Below, piece by piece: positions 1 to 5,707 of a stretch of 5,836 nt of DNA; the stretch's first letter is position 1; every line of letters begins with the position of its first letter. The position numbers were made by a program, and so were the translations under genes. This stretch comes from Opitutales bacterium. Its GTDB lineage: Bacteria; Verrucomicrobiota; Verrucomicrobiia; Opitutales; JAFGAQ01. The notes beneath the pieces were generated by a model. That model was given only the letters and a program-made list of their open reading frames with translations. It ran no database searches and was not told the origin of the DNA. The DNA is taken from contig JAQVLM010000225.1 in the NCBI GenBank assembly GCA_028704125.1, positions 1 through 5,836 on the forward strand. Direction: 5' to 3'.

Positions 1-297
1 ATGGGATTGTTCATCCCAATCCTATCTCAAATCATTCGCAAAAAGTACAGATTATTTTATTATTTTCTTTATCTTTTTGCGTCTTGTTTCCATAAATACC
101 TACAAATCATAACTTTCGGTCGCCCTGTGTCACTGGGTGAGTCGGACGAGTTGCCGTAAGTATCTGTTTGGGGATGAGGAGTTACCACTATAATTGACGT
201 CTTACATTCGCTGGGAGTGGGATCGTAGGGATCTGGTGTGGATTCCGGATTAGGATCGTAATTTGTAATCATTTTCAGGGATTAGGAGGAGGTTTTC
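1..297. other. gene-poor left edge with GGAT-rich stretch
   Basis: I see no convincing gene here. Positions 4-9 (GGATTG) and 17-22 (CAATCC) form a 6-bp inverted repeat with a 7-nt loop at the window edge, followed by an AT-rich run (50-76). Between 219 and 259 the tetramer GGAT recurs five times, and the octamer GGATCGTA occurs at 220-227 and 253-260, exactly 33 nt apart. A minus-strand open frame (272 to 69) reads this as an Asp-Pro-rich peptide. It has no ribosome binding site and no recognisable family, so I do not call it a gene. Confidence 0.5.
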
Positions 298-299
298 TC

Positions 300-447
300 A
301 CGGAGGTACCAAGGCACAAAGGTGGATTTCCTTGTGAGCTTGGCGCATAGAGGCGAAGCCGGGCGAGAGATAGAAATTCTTGGATTGGATTAACAGGATG
401 AAGAAGAAGAGGCTTTCGCGCAGAGATGCTGAGAGCGCAGAGGGAAG
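300..447. repeat. mosaic of degenerate dispersed intergenic repeats
   Basis: This stretch strings together motifs that I recognise as common intergenic repeat fragments in PVC-group and many other bacterial genomes. They are a CACGGAGGTACCAAGGCAC-type segment (about 299-317), a GATTAACAGGATG segment (388-400), and two copies of CGCAGAG (419-425 and 436-442, 17 nt apart) in a Gly/Arg-codon-like, purine-rich context. Minus-strand open frames across it are long only because the repeats lack stops; their translations are low-complexity and Pro/Ser-rich. Recognition is from memory of such repeats and was not checked against a genome. Confidence 0.55.
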
Positions 448-448
448 A

Positions 449-584
449 GCGGCTCGGTGGGGACCCCTCGCCCTACCGGGTTCGGGAGTTTCCGACGTTT
501 TGGGGAGCAAATGAACGAGGGGCATTCTCCCGTTACTATTGGGAGAGCCCTTTGGGGTAGGGATGAGCGTTCCCGCTCGCCCGC
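449..584. repeat. inverted pair of REP-like GTAG-hairpin units
   Basis: Two about 29-bp units lie in opposite orientation. Unit A (449-477) ends in CCCTACC, so it reads GGTAGGG on the minus strand. Unit B (556-584) begins GGTAGGG on the plus strand. Aligned in the same orientation they agree at about 18 of 29 positions without gaps, and better with one small gap. In unit B the GTAG (557-560) is followed by a clear imperfect hairpin: GGG (560-562) pairs with CCC (580-582), and GAGCG (565-569) with CGCTC (574-578) around a TTCC loop. Unit A has an imperfect palindrome centred on GGGGTCCCC. A third hairpin (526-531 with 541-546, 9-nt loop) lies between them. A GTAG tetranucleotide at the foot of a hairpin is the known hallmark of REP elements acted on by RAYT proteins, one of which is encoded at 4544-5536. 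REP identity is inference. Confidence 0.5.
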
Positions 585-630
585 CATGCGATTGAACGGT
601 TGGTGGGTATGGCAATAAAGGCGGAATCGG

Positions 631-661
631 TTTTTTTTTTACAAGATTAACAGAATTGGGA
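631..661. repeat. T10 tract and second GATTAACAG repeat fragment
   Basis: A ten-T run (631-640) is followed by an ACAAGATTAACAGAATTGGG segment. Its core GATTAACAG (645-653) is a direct copy of the one at 388-396, placing both edges of the 390-650 block in the same repeat family. No stable GC stem immediately precedes the T run on the plus strand, so I do not call it a rho-independent terminator. Confidence 0.45.
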
Positions 662-811
662 GTCGCGTAGTCGGTTCCCGGAGGCCGCTGATTGAGCCAT
701 TCGACCAATCTCGTGGGTAAGCCCTAGGTCTGTGGGTAGCTGATTGTGTGACAAGCGGGTTCGAATGGTTTTGGATAGGGAGGCTCCGGTCAGTTGATTT
801 ATGCCACGCAT
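647..811 (-). CDS. possible small ORF downstream of the DUF58 gene
   Basis: A 54-codon frame starts with ATG 7 nt after the DUF58 stop on the same strand and ends at TAA (649-647). The peptide begins MRGINQLTGASLSK and ends GNRLRDSQFC, is basic and polar, and has no signal peptide or membrane segment. It matches no family I know. Its position suggests translation on the end of the operon transcript. Against this, there is no Shine-Dalgarno and the stop falls inside the GATTAACAG repeat fragment. It may be chance, or the remnant of a gene overrun by the repeat. Confidence 0.2.
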   Translation of the reverse strand: MRGINQLTGASLSKTIRTRLSHNQLPTDLGLTHEIGRMAQSAASGNRLRDSQFC

Positions 812-818
812 GATCAGT

Positions 819-1736
819 TCAGGTGTGACGTCCGGAACGCCTTGCGAAGAGGAGCCGGAGTGCCTTGAGGTAGGATGAATCGGTTCTGAGTTGCATCGTA
901 TCCAATCCGCTTTGCCGGAAAGCGGTGTCCCTCATGGTGTAAAGCGCTGCGGTCACGTCTTCGTATTTTTTCCGGAAGCGTTTCGAACGGGTATTGATTT
1001 CGATCGTGTCTCCGGATTCGGCATCTTCAAATTCCACGTATCCGGCGGAGGGCAAGATGGATTCCCGGGGGTCTGAAAGGATGCCGCAGATGAGGTCGTG
1101 TTTGCGTCCGGCAAGGCGCAGGGCGCGGAAAAGCGGCTGATCTTTGGTGCTTTGGGGAACGTTTTTGTCGAATTGTAGGAAATCCGAGAGAAGGAATACA
1201 ACGGATCGTTTTCGCATCATCTTGGAAACGTAGTGCAGGGCACCGACAATGTTGGTTCCACGCCCAACGGGTTCAAAGAAAAGGATTTCACGGAGGATGC
1301 GCAACACATGCTTCCGACCTTTCTGTGGGTAAATAACCTTCTCGATGCGATCTGTAAACAAGACCAAACCGACCTTGTCGTTGTTGAGAGCGGCAGAGAA
1401 TGCGAGCGCGCTTGCGAGTTCGGCCGCGTATTCCCTTTTGGATATGCCACTGCTCCCGAATGCTCCCGATGCGCTCAGGTCAAGCACCAGCAGTATGGAA
1501 AGCTCCCTTTCTTCACGGAATTTTTTGATGAAGGTCTGGTCGGATCGTGCCGTGACGTTCCAGTCGATCGCCCGCACATCATCGCCGTAGCAGTATTCGC
1601 GCACTTCTTCAAAATCGATCCCGCTCCCTTTGAAGGCGCTGCGATAGGATCCGGTGAGAACCTGATGGACGATGCGTCGGGTCTGGATTTCGACCGTTCT
1701 GACCTTTTTCAGCATCTCCTTTGTTCGTGCGTCCAT
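819..1736 (-). CDS. DUF58 domain protein (vWA-like fold)
   Basis: This 305-residue protein is full length for the DUF58 family (PF01882, COG1721). The N-terminal region carries the family signature: FKGSGIDFEEVREY (35-48), then YGDDVRAIDWNVTAR (50-64) and the FREERELS segment (73-80). A von Willebrand A-like domain follows, with a complete candidate metal-ion-dependent adhesion site: DLSAS (D86, S88, S90), Thr in RGTN (T161) and Asp in LLSDF (D185). There are no membrane segments, so it is probably cytoplasmic. DUF58 proteins usually sit next to a MoxR AAA+ ATPase and Bat/vWA membrane proteins and are thought to help regulate or assemble envelope or metal-enzyme complexes. Neither partner is present here; it is the last clear gene of the minus-strand block, 51 nt after the Agl23-like gene. 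The ATG start fits the family N-terminus but lacks a Shine-Dalgarno. The family assignment is firm; the cellular role is unknown. Confidence 0.93.
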   Translation of the reverse strand: MDARTKEMLKKVRTVEIQTRRIVHQVLTGSYRSAFKGSGIDFEEVREYCYGDDVRAIDWNVTARSDQTFIKKFREERELSILLVLDLSASGAFGSSGISKREYAAELASALAFSAALNNDKVGLVLFTDRIEKVIYPQKGRKHVLRILREILFFEPVGRGTNIVGALHYVSKMMRKRSVVFLLSDFLQFDKNVPQSTKDQPLFRALRLAGRKHDLICGILSDPRESILPSAGYVEFEDAESGDTIEINTRSKRFRKKYEDVTAALYTMRDTAFRQSGLDTMQLRTDSSYLKALRLLFARRSGRHT

Positions 1737-1766
1737 CGATAAATGCGTGGTTTTACTGGTCGGTTA

Positions 1767-1785
1767 TTTGTGCCATTCGGACAAA
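1767..1785 (-). other. small intercistronic hairpin
   Basis: In the 51-nt gap between the Agl23-like and DUF58 genes, TTTGT (1767-1771) pairs with ACAAA (1781-1785). CC (1773-1774) can pair with GG (1779-1780), leaving a one-base bulge and an ATTC loop. No T-run follows in the direction of transcription, so it is not a terminator. It might influence mRNA processing or be chance. Confidence 0.2.
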
Positions 1786-1787
1786 GG

Positions 1788-3374
1788 TCAAGAGTCCCTG
1801 ATGGTTTGTTTCGGTTCGGAATTGGCATCTTGGGAATCAGTGCCGAGTTCTTTGGATTCCATTAGCGCGATCCAAAGGTCTCTCCGGATCATTACCCTTA
1901 GGATCAATCCGGGGCGTAGTCCACGCATTTCGGTGATGTAATCTGTTGTCGGCCATTGTTTGGGTGAAAGGTGCATATCGTGCGGCGCGATGATGATCGA
2001 AGCCGAGTGGCTTTCGGGAATCTCGTTTCTCCATGCTGCGCGTTTATAGTCGCGCAGATACCATGGTAACGGCCAGTAGTTACTGTCTTGTGGAAAAATC
2101 ACATCGATGGGTACGTTCCTTCCATCCGGATGAAGGGACGCGATCGATTCAATCAGCTCCGTCAGCCGGATGACATCCGGCGAGGTGGGGCTGTAGGCGT
2201 GCCGGTTGCTGTGATGATCCGGAAGCAATAGGGCGGAGCGATAACCCGCCCATCCCCAGATCAAGGATCCCACAATGAGCAGGACAATCGAGGGAATCCG
2301 GAATCCTTTGCTCGCAAGGATCACTTTGACTCCGGTCGAGCATATGAAGGCGATTCCGACAAATGGCAACGTTACCAACCAAGGGGTTTTGTAGGGGATC
2401 ATACTGTGGATGCCAATGAGTGTAAGTGATGTGATTGCCCATGATAGGTGCGCGGGCTCTCTTTTGACGTTGCGGATCATTGCGTGGCATCCCGCTATCA
2501 TGAAAGGAATGAGAAGAAATTCGGCGGTGGGCCAGCGTCCGAGACGATTCGAGCAAAAGAGCAGGTTCAGAAAATAATACCAAGGTTTTGAATGCCCAGG
2601 ATCGTTTTGGTAGATGAAGAAGGTCTGCAACGCATCCCGGATGCCCAGCGGGTGACGCCCCCATGAGCTGTACATCGCGATGGCAGTCAACAGTGCCGCA
2701 CTGATTGCCCATGTCCATGTGCGGATGGTGGTTCTCAATTTTAATCCGCTATCAGCCTTATTTCGTCCCAAAAACAGACGGGATATTCCGTGTCCAATAC
2801 CAAGACACAACAGAACCAAAGGCCAGGATTCCTTCGTGGATGCCATGAGTCCCCAGAAGACACCTCCGGCGATCGCCCAATGTAATGGATGTTTGGATCG
2901 AGGCGCCTTTTCCATGAACGCAATTCCGTAGATGCAGCATAGGATGAAGAGGCTCTCGTGGATGTAGGTGCGGTTGATCGCCAGAAGCGCCGGTGAGCCG
3001 GCAAGAATAAGGCCACATGCCAGACTCGATGTTCTCCCAAATGTTTTCCAGCCAACGAGAGGAATTAGCAGCAGCATCCACCCTGCGATGGCCGAAAACG
3101 AGCGGAGATCGGATTCCGAAGGGTTGGTGTGATCTGCATGGGGATGCAGACGTAGATAACCATTACTGAGTAGCCACAGGGTGTTGCCATGATAGTGGAG
3201 GGGATCATAGCGGGCCACTCCGCTCTCCCTGAGCTCGGCCAGTTTTAGGCCATTTACTGCCTCATCCGCGTGGAAGGGCCGAATTCCCAAATCTTGAAAA
3301 CGCAACCATGCACCACCTGTGAGAATGGCGATCCAGCCCAACCACCAGAGAATAGATTTCAGTGGGTTATTCAT
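1788..3374 (-). CDS. TIGR03663/Agl23-like membrane glycosyltransferase-family protein
   Basis: From the ATG at 3374 the protein has 528 residues. The first membrane segment (about 7-24) is followed by LRFQDLGIRPFHADEAVNG (H35, D37, E38). This is the acidic first-loop motif of GT-C/PMT-type glycosyltransferases, in the form typical of TIGR03663 (flippase-associated Agl23). Other family marks are YDPLHYHGN (56-64), TKESW (180-184), PYKTPWL (327-333) and a C-terminal soluble part with WPLPWYLRDY (434-443). About eleven hydrophobic segments fill residues 7-380; the last 145 residues are soluble. It presumably transfers sugar from a lipid carrier on the outer face of the inner membrane; substrate unknown. 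A GTG at 3422 would add 16 residues and overlap the phosphatase stop as GTGA, suggesting coupling. I prefer the ATG because it begins just before the first membrane helix and has GAGG three bases upstream, though that spacing is tight. Confidence 0.88.
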   Translation of the reverse strand: MNNPLKSILWWLGWIAILTGGAWLRFQDLGIRPFHADEAVNGLKLAELRESGVARYDPLHYHGNTLWLLSNGYLRLHPHADHTNPSESDLRSFSAIAGWMLLLIPLVGWKTFGRTSSLACGLILAGSPALLAINRTYIHESLFILCCIYGIAFMEKAPRSKHPLHWAIAGGVFWGLMASTKESWPLVLLCLGIGHGISRLFLGRNKADSGLKLRTTIRTWTWAISAALLTAIAMYSSWGRHPLGIRDALQTFFIYQNDPGHSKPWYYFLNLLFCSNRLGRWPTAEFLLIPFMIAGCHAMIRNVKREPAHLSWAITSLTLIGIHSMIPYKTPWLVTLPFVGIAFICSTGVKVILASKGFRIPSIVLLIVGSLIWGWAGYRSALLLPDHHSNRHAYSPTSPDVIRLTELIESIASLHPDGRNVPIDVIFPQDSNYWPLPWYLRDYKRAAWRNEIPESHSASIIIAPHDMHLSPKQWPTTDYITEMRGLRPGLILRVMIRRDLWIALMESKELGTDSQDANSEPKQTIRDS

Positions 3375-3418
3375 GATCCTCGTTTCTGAAGGATAGCCTT
3401 TATCAGCATGTGGCGCGG

Positions 3419-3787
3419 TCACGGTTGTCGGTTGCGAGGGAAGTCCGGCACCTGGATGTAGCGCCGGAGTTTGAGGGTCAGTTCCTCAATGAGCGCTGGC
3501 TCCATGGGCTCATAAATGTCCTCGATGAAAAGGGTGATCACGGTTTTGCCCCTGATCGCTTCCCGATACTTTTCACGAATGCGGTTGGTGTGCCGCTTTT
3601 CCATTGTGAAAATCATGTCGGCCCATCCGATGTCGCCTTCAGTGATACGGATCCTCGCTCCTTTTTCGGTTCCACGCGACCTGACCTGATACCGATCAAA
3701 CCCATCAAACATCTTTTCCGCAGTGTAGCTTCGGTATTTGTTGATGCTACAGACAAAAAGAATTTTCCTGGGAGCGGACCGTTCCAT
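3419..3787 (-). CDS. COG4551-type low-molecular-weight tyrosine phosphatase
   Basis: This is a compact cytoplasmic protein of 122 residues. Near the N-terminus KILFVCSINKYRSYTAEKMF (8-27) contains the C-x5-R phosphate-binding loop (C13, R19, followed by S20), as in low-molecular-weight protein tyrosine phosphatases and arsenate reductases. The rest follows the small COG4551 subgroup: VRSRGTEKGARIRIT (35-49), DIGWADMIFTMEKRH (52-66; the helix and strand before the substrate site) and IEDIYEPMEPALIEEL (88-103), with acidic residues that could supply the general acid. The protein is shorter than classical 150-residue family members but normal for COG4551. Substrates of this subgroup are not established. 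It lies between the NfeD-like and Agl23-like genes and overlaps the latter's possible GTG start by 4 nt. The start has no clear Shine-Dalgarno but fits the family N-terminus. Confidence 0.88.
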   Translation of the reverse strand: MERSAPRKILFVCSINKYRSYTAEKMFDGFDRYQVRSRGTEKGARIRITEGDIGWADMIFTMEKRHTNRIREKYREAIRGKTVITLFIEDIYEPMEPALIEELTLKLRRYIQVPDFPRNRQP

Positions 3788-3852
3788 GTATGGTATGAAA
3801 CTGACGGATTAAGAGGCGGAATTGTCAAGCCGGGTCCCGATGTGTTCCTTGA

Positions 3853-4389
3853 TCATTCGGCTTTGCGGACAAGGTATTCGAATCCATTCTTGCCCGTGAT
3901 GATTACGGCGGATCCCGCGTCGATGGATCCATATTCCGCACGTGCCATGACCTCGAAGTCGTCTGTTTTGATTTTTCCGACCGGCGAAAGCCGTGTGGTG
4001 GCGTAAGCTGCCTTTCCCTTCAGGTCAAGTTTGGGAGGGGGCTGTGCGCTCGTTTGACTGTGAATGACCGTTTTACGGGATGGAAACCACAATGCCCATT
4101 CATAAATGAGCCATCCAATGACAAGAATCCCTGTCCCCATATGTCCGGAACTCGGAATTTGGCACATTACCGTCAATACCACCAGAGTCAGGTATCCTAA
4201 TGCGACGGAGACTCCAAACACACCGAAAACCCAGTGGAGGACGAGTATGACCAATGATAAGCGCACAATGATGCCGTAAGGTCGCTTCCATTGGCTGCGG
4301 ATGTGTTCGTCAGGATTGTCACGGGATGCGCCCCAAATGACAAACATGAGGACAATGCCTGCCAAAAACGATGTCAGGAAATCCATCAT
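3853..4389 (-). CDS. NfeD-like membrane protein with C-terminal OB fold
   Basis: From the ATG at 4389 the protein has 178 residues. Four hydrophobic segments (about 4-21, 38-56, 58-76 and 85-102) precede a polar Gln/Pro linker and a C-terminal domain of about 55 residues (123-177). That domain has the NfeD OB-fold pattern: KGKAAYATTRLSPVGKIKTD, then ARAEYGSIDAGSAVIITG and a final EYLVRK strand. This is the short NfeD type, without the ClpP-like serine protease domain of long NfeD proteins. Family members usually work with stomatin or flotillin-like membrane proteins; none is encoded here. It is the first gene of the minus-strand block, 65 nt before the phosphatase. A GTG at 4416 would add nine polar residues, and a second ATG follows immediately at 4386; none has a good Shine-Dalgarno. 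The C-terminal assignment is good; the N-terminal membrane part is less typical. Confidence 0.75.
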   Translation of the reverse strand: MMDFLTSFLAGIVLMFVIWGASRDNPDEHIRSQWKRPYGIIVRLSLVILVLHWVFGVFGVSVALGYLTLVVLTVMCQIPSSGHMGTGILVIGWLIYEWALWFPSRKTVIHSQTSAQPPPKLDLKGKAAYATTRLSPVGKIKTDDFEVMARAEYGSIDAGSAVIITGKNGFEYLVRKAE

Positions 4390-4442
4390 GTCAGAAGTGG
4401 TTGAATCCCGAACCACCGGTTATCCGAGTAAAGTGGTTGTTG

Positions 4443-4471
4443 TATATAAAAGCAATTCATCATTTTCCAAA
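4443..4471 (-). promoter_or_regulatory. candidate promoter of the minus-strand block
   Basis: On the minus strand TTTGGA (4471-4466; shifted by one, TTGGAA) is followed after 17 (or 16) bases by TATATA (4448-4443), about 54 nt upstream of the NfeD-like ATG. Each hexamer matches the sigma-70 consensus at about four of six positions (TTGGAA for the first). It lies in the AT-rich divergent intergenic region, where a promoter is expected. The match is modest and promoter rules for this phylum are uncertain. Confidence 0.3.
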
Positions 4472-4530
4472 TAAAGAAACTGGCTATTAGTTTGACATAT
4501 TGATAGTATAGGAGTTTTGTGTGGATACAA

Positions 4531-4537
4531 GAGGAGG
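4531..4537 (+). promoter_or_regulatory. strong Shine-Dalgarno of the RAYT gene
   Basis: GAGGAGG ends six bases before the ATG at 4544. It sets the start at 4544 rather than the in-frame TTG at 4517, which would place the Shine-Dalgarno inside the coding region. Confidence 0.8.
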
Positions 4538-4543
4538 TTTACC

Positions 4544-5536
4544 ATGAAGCGGAAAAGGATTATTGTTTCTAAACAGGATGGAATTTATCATCTGATGAGC
4601 CGGTGTTGCCTTGGCGAGCACTTATTGGAGGATGGGGAAAAGGAGATGTTCATCCGGATGATGCATAAGCAGGCGGCGTTCTGTGGGGTGGACCTTCTGG
4701 CCTATTCAATCATGTCGAATCATTTCCATATTCTGGCCCGGGTCCGCCATGAGAAGCCACAGACGGATGAGGAATTATTGCATCGTTTCCGTCTATTGCA
4801 TGAGGGTGGGCGTCTGTCTCCGTATTCGATGACTCCGGATGCGCTGGAGAAGGCTTTGGAGCGGGATGATGAGGAGTCGCAGCGGGTGCGCGAGGCCTTG
4901 CTTGCACGAATGGGGGATGTGTCGGTGTTCATGCGTGAACTCAAGCAGCGTTTCAGTATCTGGTACAACCACCAGAATGGGAATCGGGGCACCCTGTGGA
5001 TGGAGCGCTTTAAGAGCTTGGTGGTGGAGCCTTCGCTACAGGCGATGGCGACTGTAGCGGCTTATATTGACCTCAACGCTGTGCGTTCGAAGCAAGTGGA
5101 TGATCCAGCGGATTACCGCTTCTGCAGCTATGCGGCTGCGATGGGAGGCAAGTCATCCGCTATGGAGGGCTACCGGCTCATTTACGGAGGCCGCAGTTTT
5201 GCGGACGCGATTGCCGCCTATCGTCTATGTCTATTCGGAAAGGGAGCAAAGCCCAAAGGGGATCTGGACAAAGATCGTGGCATGATTTCGGAAGAGAAGC
5301 TCAATGAGGTGGTCCGCAGTGGTGGCAAGGTTGAGATGCCCGAGCTGTTGCGCCGCAGGATCCGCTACTTCAGTGATGGGATGGCAATTGGTTCTAAGCT
5401 TTTCCTGAAGGAGATCTACGAGGATCACAGGGAGTGTTTTCCTCAAAGCCGAAAAGCGCGGTTCGCCAGGATGAAAGGCTCGGATTGGGGTGAGCTTCAG
5501 GTGGTCCGCGACCTTAAGGTCAATGTCTTCGGGTGA
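4544..5536 (+). CDS. REP-associated tyrosine transposase (RAYT, Y1/HUH)
   Basis: This 330-residue protein belongs to the IS200-like Y1 transposase superfamily (PF01797; RAYT/TnpA-REP branch). Family marks in order are GIYHLMSRC (13-21), AYSIMSNHFHILARV (53-67) with the HUH metal-binding pair H60 and H62, FMRELKQRFSIWYNHQNG (129-146) with Y141 as candidate nucleophile, GTLWMERFKS (149-158), and AYIDLNAVRSKQVDDPADYRFCSYA (173-197, continuous in the protein). Such proteins cut single-stranded DNA at REP hairpins, are usually single copy, and are domesticated rather than self-mobile. It is much longer than the 165-residue E. coli protein: there is an acidic insert at about 70-122 and a C-terminal extension (about 245-330) with RYFSDGMAIGSKLF and a final GSDWGELQVVRDL, a module I associate with long RAYTs of PVC bacteria and others. 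It has a strong ribosome site, no terminal inverted repeats and no flanking REP that I can see. The frame is intact. Confidence 0.9.
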   Translation: MKRKRIIVSKQDGIYHLMSRCCLGEHLLEDGEKEMFIRMMHKQAAFCGVDLLAYSIMSNHFHILARVRHEKPQTDEELLHRFRLLHEGGRLSPYSMTPDALEKALERDDEESQRVREALLARMGDVSVFMRELKQRFSIWYNHQNGNRGTLWMERFKSLVVEPSLQAMATVAAYIDLNAVRSKQVDDPADYRFCSYAAAMGGKSSAMEGYRLIYGGRSFADAIAAYRLCLFGKGAKPKGDLDKDRGMISEEKLNEVVRSGGKVEMPELLRRRIRYFSDGMAIGSKLFLKEIYEDHRECFPQSRKARFARMKGSDWGELQVVRDLKVNVFG

Positions 5537-5696
5537 ATGGTTGTCTAGACGGGATTTCGCGATTGAGAAGCCTCTCTATTCGCCGCAGTTCAATGGACGA
5601 TTGGACCTGCGCCACATATTTAATCTCACATGAGGCTTCCAAGGGACGCTCATGGGTGGAATTGTCTCCCAATGATTGTGCCCACTGGTGAGCCAT
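5520..5696 (-). CDS. possible small ORF convergent with the RAYT gene
   Basis: A 58-codon frame runs from ATG (5696) to TGA (5522-5520) and overlaps the 3' end of the RAYT gene by 17 bp on the opposite strand. Its peptide starts MAHQWAQSLGDNSTHERPLE. Residues 21-47 (KYVAQVQSSIELRRIERLL within) would form a charged amphipathic helix, and the tail is basic. I recognise no family. There is no Shine-Dalgarno. It begins 11 nt after the stop of the partial gene upstream, in another frame, so it may be the next gene of that operon or the frameshifted continuation of it. Confidence 0.3.
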   Translation of the reverse strand: MAHQWAQSLGDNSTHERPLEASCEIKYVAQVQSSIELRRIERLLNREIPSRQPFTRRH

Positions 5697-5707
5697 GTAA
5701 TGAGTTG

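Noticed and set aside
298..708. 136-codon minus-strand open frame
   Set aside because: It runs through the repeat mosaic and the poly-T tract (read as KKK). The translation is low-complexity and Pro/Ser-rich with no domain and no ribosome site.
735..790. tRNA-like T-loop GGTTCGAAT
   Set aside because: The flanking bases do not form the 5-bp T stem, and no anticodon arm or acceptor pairing is visible upstream on either strand.
1233..1742. 169-codon plus-strand open frame
   Set aside because: It is antisense to the DUF58 gene, whose motifs are unmistakable.
2149..2718. 189-codon minus-strand open frame
   Set aside because: It is out of frame within the Agl23-like gene and lacks the hydrophobic pattern or any motif.
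3823..3828. TTGACA on the minus strand upstream of the phosphatase gene
   Set aside because: No TATAAT-like hexamer follows at suitable spacing, so an internal promoter is not supported.
3410..4006. 198-codon plus-strand open frame
   Set aside because: It is antisense to the phosphatase and NfeD-like genes, both of which have clear family motifs; the plus-strand translation has none.
4492..4497. perfect TTGACA (-35-like) upstream of the RAYT gene
   Set aside because: No -10 lies at 16-18 bp; the nearest TAGTAT (4504-4509) is only 6 bp away.
5553..5572. GAGA/TCTC hairpin after the RAYT stop as terminator
   Set aside because: The stem has only four base pairs and no T-run follows.
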